From NCBI RefSeq assembly GCF_030295765.1, contig NZ_AP027292.1, positions 2,542,001-2,606,000 of the forward strand: 64,000 nucleotides of DNA. Reading direction: 5' to 3'. This DNA is from Neptuniibacter halophilus. GTDB taxonomy: Bacteria; Pseudomonadota; Gammaproteobacteria; Pseudomonadales; Balneatricaceae. How positions within the stretch are numbered: position 1 is the stretch's first letter; every line of letters begins with the position of its first letter. The notes under the pieces are model-generated. The model worked only from the letters and a program-made list of their open reading frames with translations. It had not been told where the DNA came from and searched no databases. Shown in pieces: positions 63,770 to 64,000 of the stretch. The position numbers and the translations under genes were made by a program.

Positions 63770-64000
63770 CTAACTGCTGAGTCGGTTAACGGTCTCAAAC
63801 AGGTCCTTGTCGTTCTGAACCTCGCGCAATGCTGCGCGAACCTCTTCCTGACTGAACAGCTCGGCGATGGAGGCCAGTGTCTGCAGGTGTTCGGAGGTGG
63901 CATCCTCCGGCACAACCAGTGCAAACAACAGGTCAACCGGCTTGCTGTCGATCGCATCAAAATCAACCGCTGCATCCAGCTTAATCAGGAAGCCGATGGC
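63770..64000 (-). CDS. ptsN: PTS IIA-like nitrogen-regulatory protein, C-terminal part
   Basis: The last 76 codons of ptsN, running off the right edge. On the minus strand the frame reads AIGFLIKLDAAVDFDAIDSK, then PVDLLFALVVPEDATSEHLQ and ends VNRLSS. The VDLLFALVVPE strand and EHLQTLASIAELF helix are diagnostic for EIIA-Ntr. The phosphorylated His and the start are outside the window. It heads the ptsN-rapZ-ptsO run. Confidence 0.92.
   Translation of the reverse strand, partial: AIGFLIKLDAAVDFDAIDSKPVDLLFALVVPEDATSEHLQTLASIAELFSQEEVRAALREVQNDKDLFETVNRLSS

Overview
The window looks like chromosomal DNA of a marine or halophilic gammaproteobacterium, most likely an Oceanospirillales/Oceanospirillaceae relative. 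Supporting this are a complete ectoine/hydroxyectoine operon with its dedicated aspartokinase (31765-36404), a DUF3549 protein, a TorF-type porin, Na+-coupled transport and standard gammaproteobacterial blocks (mreBCD-maf-rng-yhdP, ptsN-rapZ-ptsO, gatCAB). This placement is inferred from gene content; no rRNA or other marker is present. Both window ends cut genes: a SYLF protein on the left and ptsN on the right.

Layout. 1-4.2 kb: small secreted proteins, ybaK, a DEDD exonuclease-like protein, a DUF3549 protein and a HhH-GPD DNA glycosylase. 4.3-10.8 kb: a leftward tripartite RND efflux operon (adaptor, pump, TolC) behind a LysR gene, with a Fur-box-like sequence on the predicted promoter. 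11-16.1 kb: a small conserved protein, a hotdog protein, dsbB, an aspartate-type aminotransferase and uvrB.

16.1-27 kb is the most unusual part. Two FecR-domain exported proteins flank a TPR plus beta-barrel (Slam-like) outer-membrane protein. Next come a metallo-beta-lactamase-fold probable cyclic-nucleotide phosphodiesterase, a GAF-tethered GspE/PilB ATPase, a CHASE2 class III nucleotide cyclase and a GAF-HD-GYP c-di-GMP phosphodiesterase. Together they suggest an envelope-sensing module with two second messengers, which I do not recognise as a described system.

27-36.4 kb: a MoxR/VWA pair, a HlyU-family protein, a DegQ-like protease, an 88-nt pure pyrimidine tract and the ectABCD-ask operon, whose promoter carries two TTAGTA/TACTAA palindromes that look like operators. 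36.4-38.9 kb is an accessory island: two small genes with VCR/attC-like borders and about 1 kb of apparently non-coding DNA. That DNA holds a multi-branched set of inverted repeats and a perfect 14-bp hairpin.

38.9-45 kb: an amino-acid catabolic cluster (NSS transporter, leucine-type dehydrogenase, fused indolepyruvate:ferredoxin oxidoreductase). 45.5-47.8 kb: an isoprenylcysteine-methyltransferase-like protein, a GNAT gene that seems to start at CTG inside the msrA stop, msrA and a porin with a sequestered ribosome-binding site. 47.9-60.6 kb: gatCAB leftward, then mreBCD-maf-rng-yhdP-nitrilase rightward, where mreC seems to start at ATT behind a hairpin. 60.6-64 kb: darP, mgtE, ptsO, rapZ and ptsN, all leftward. 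No tRNA, rRNA, CRISPR array or intact transposase was seen.
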